NCBI RefSeq assembly: GCF_024586455.1
Contig: NW_026089623.1
Location: 8,714,204-8,778,203, forward strand
Length of the DNA: 64,000 nt
Direction: 5' to 3'
DNA from: Bactrocera neohumeralis
Taxonomy: Eukaryota > Arthropoda > Insecta > Diptera > Tephritidae
Each line of letters opens with the position of its first letter. Positions within the stretch are counted from its first letter, which is position 1. The position numbers and the translations under genes are program-made. The notes under the pieces were generated by a model. It was given only the letters and a program-made list of their open reading frames with translations, was not told the DNA's origin and searched no databases. Positions 63,341-64,000 of the stretch are shown here, one piece after another.

Positions 63341-64000
63341 ATGATGATATATCTACAAGAAGATGACACCACCTTAAAGCAGTACGAAGAAACTACCAAA
63401 AGAGATGCATATGGCAGATTTATTGTGGAAATTCCATTTAAAAAAGATAAAGAATTAGGAGAATCGCGTAAGAAAGCAGTAGCGCGTCTAATATCAATGG
63501 AAAACAAATTCAAGAGAAACAGTAAACTCAAAGAAGAATACAGCAAATTCATCAAAGAATATATAGACCTTGGCCATATGAGAAAAGTTGATAACAAACA
63601 AAGAGGTAAATATTATTTACCTCATCAAGCTGTTATTCGAGAAAATAATATAACAACAAAATTTCGAGTGGTATTTGATGCATCAGCAAAAACATCAAAA
63701 GGTAGAAGTCTTAATGATATCATGTGTACTGGACCCAAATTACAAAGAGACATATTCGATATCATACTTAAATGGAGGCTTTGGGAATTTGTCATCACCG
63801 CTGATGTTGAAAAAATGTTCAGGCAAATTAAAATAGCCCAAAAAGATCACGAATATCACAGGATTGTATGGCGTGAAAATGATATGCAAAAAATAGATGA
63901 ATATGAGCTAACAACAGTAGCATACGGGACCGCATCAGCGCCATATCTAGCAGTGCGTACATTAATTGAAATCCAATTAATTGAAAAGTTATGTCCAATT
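63341..64000 (+). CDS. BEL/Pao reverse transcriptase, open to window edge
   Basis: A frame of 220 codons, open from ATG 63341 through the last base. It reads LQEDDTTLKQYEETTKRDAY, FIVEIPFKKDKELGESRKKA, YSKFIKEYIDLGHMRKV, YYLPHQAVIRENNITTKFRV, VFDASAKTSKGRSLNDIMCT, GPKLQRDIFDIILKWRLWEF, ITADVEKMFRQIKIAQKDHE (first Asp) and LTTVAYGTASAPYLAVRTLI. The YVDD box lies beyond the window. This is the best-preserved BEL RT here and shows what the antisense copy lost. Confidence 0.92.
   Translation, partial: MMIYLQEDDTTLKQYEETTKRDAYGRFIVEIPFKKDKELGESRKKAVARLISMENKFKRNSKLKEEYSKFIKEYIDLGHMRKVDNKQRGKYYLPHQAVIRENNITTKFRVVFDASAKTSKGRSLNDIMCTGPKLQRDIFDIILKWRLWEFVITADVEKMFRQIKIAQKDHEYHRIVWRENDMQKIDEYELTTVAYGTASAPYLAVRTLIEIQLIEKLCPI

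Larger units (their letters stand above)
60960..64000 (+). mobile_element. Sense BEL/Pao (roo-like) element, running off the window
   Basis: A primer-binding-like TTTGGTCCTATCGAGCC at about 61050, as seen in other insect BEL elements, is followed by a leader with a duplicated GTAAGACGGGTGTATATTCC (61157, 61202). Then come gag (61424-62909), protease (62940-63300) and RT (63341 to the end). It belongs to a family close to the antisense copy at 6994. Stops break gag and protease; RT is open to the window edge. Confidence 0.9.

Noticed and set aside
1..64000. tRNA, rRNA, snRNA or CRISPR arrays
   Set aside because: No cloverleaf-type, rRNA-like or spaced direct-repeat array was recognised while reading; the tandem repeats seen are coding or simple repeats.

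Overview
This is eukaryotic, AT-rich nuclear DNA from an insect, almost certainly a higher fly (Diptera: Brachycera). I infer a tephritid-like fruit fly from the style of its dispersed repeats and retrotransposons, but the sequence alone does not prove this. No tRNA, rRNA, CRISPR array, bacterial operon or intact host gene was seen. Nearly all coding potential comes from transposable elements (TEs) on both strands, most of them decayed and many inserted inside one another. One 100-N scaffold gap lies at 3901-4000.

Layout. 1-5.4 kb: a THAP-like exon, two dispersed repeat families (called A and B here), a 1,094-bp-offset duplication running into the gap, and mariner remnants. 5.4-13.2 kb: mariner fragments, an antisense BEL/Pao element of roo type with gag, protease, RT, integrase and env-like remnants, and a second antisense BEL gag piece. 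13.2-16.1 kb: RTE-like non-LTR element copy a. 16.1-18.0 kb: a Mutator-like (MULE) candidate with a FLYWCH finger remnant. 18.3-19.4 kb: an inverted family B copy. 20.0-30.7 kb: a four-level nest. A sense BEL/Pao element is split by an antisense I-like element (10-bp target duplication). That I-like element holds RTE copy b and a 3.19-kb PIF/Harbinger transposon, and the Harbinger itself holds an RTE 3' fragment. 31-38 kb: env-like fragment, RTE copy c, family A copy 2, a gypsy-like gag remnant, a mariner-like transposase and RTE copy e. 39-42.7 kb: antisense Ty3/gypsy carrying RTE copy d. 43.5-44.6 kb: a near-perfect hairpin and a decayed, intron-containing Smyd5-like SET gene. 44.8-52.7 kb: a 606-bp Harbinger-type MITE and two LOA-like non-LTR elements tail to tail. 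53.5-55 kb: a small TIR element and a broken DUF4806-like gene. 55-60.5 kb: a full-length but triply disrupted I-like element inserted in an exon of that gene. 60.6-64 kb: a sense BEL/Pao element running off the window.

Taken together, the window looks like a TE graveyard of heterochromatic or piRNA-cluster type (inference). Its value is that many insertions keep exact target-site duplications, so order of insertion can be read directly. The strongest novelties are the MULE/FLYWCH element, the two-gene Harbinger with catalytic motifs and clean introns, the Smyd5 and DUF4806 pseudogenes, and a conserved 3' UTR motif shared by the two I-like elements. Several frameshifts sit in homopolymers, so some breaks may be sequencing errors rather than real mutations.
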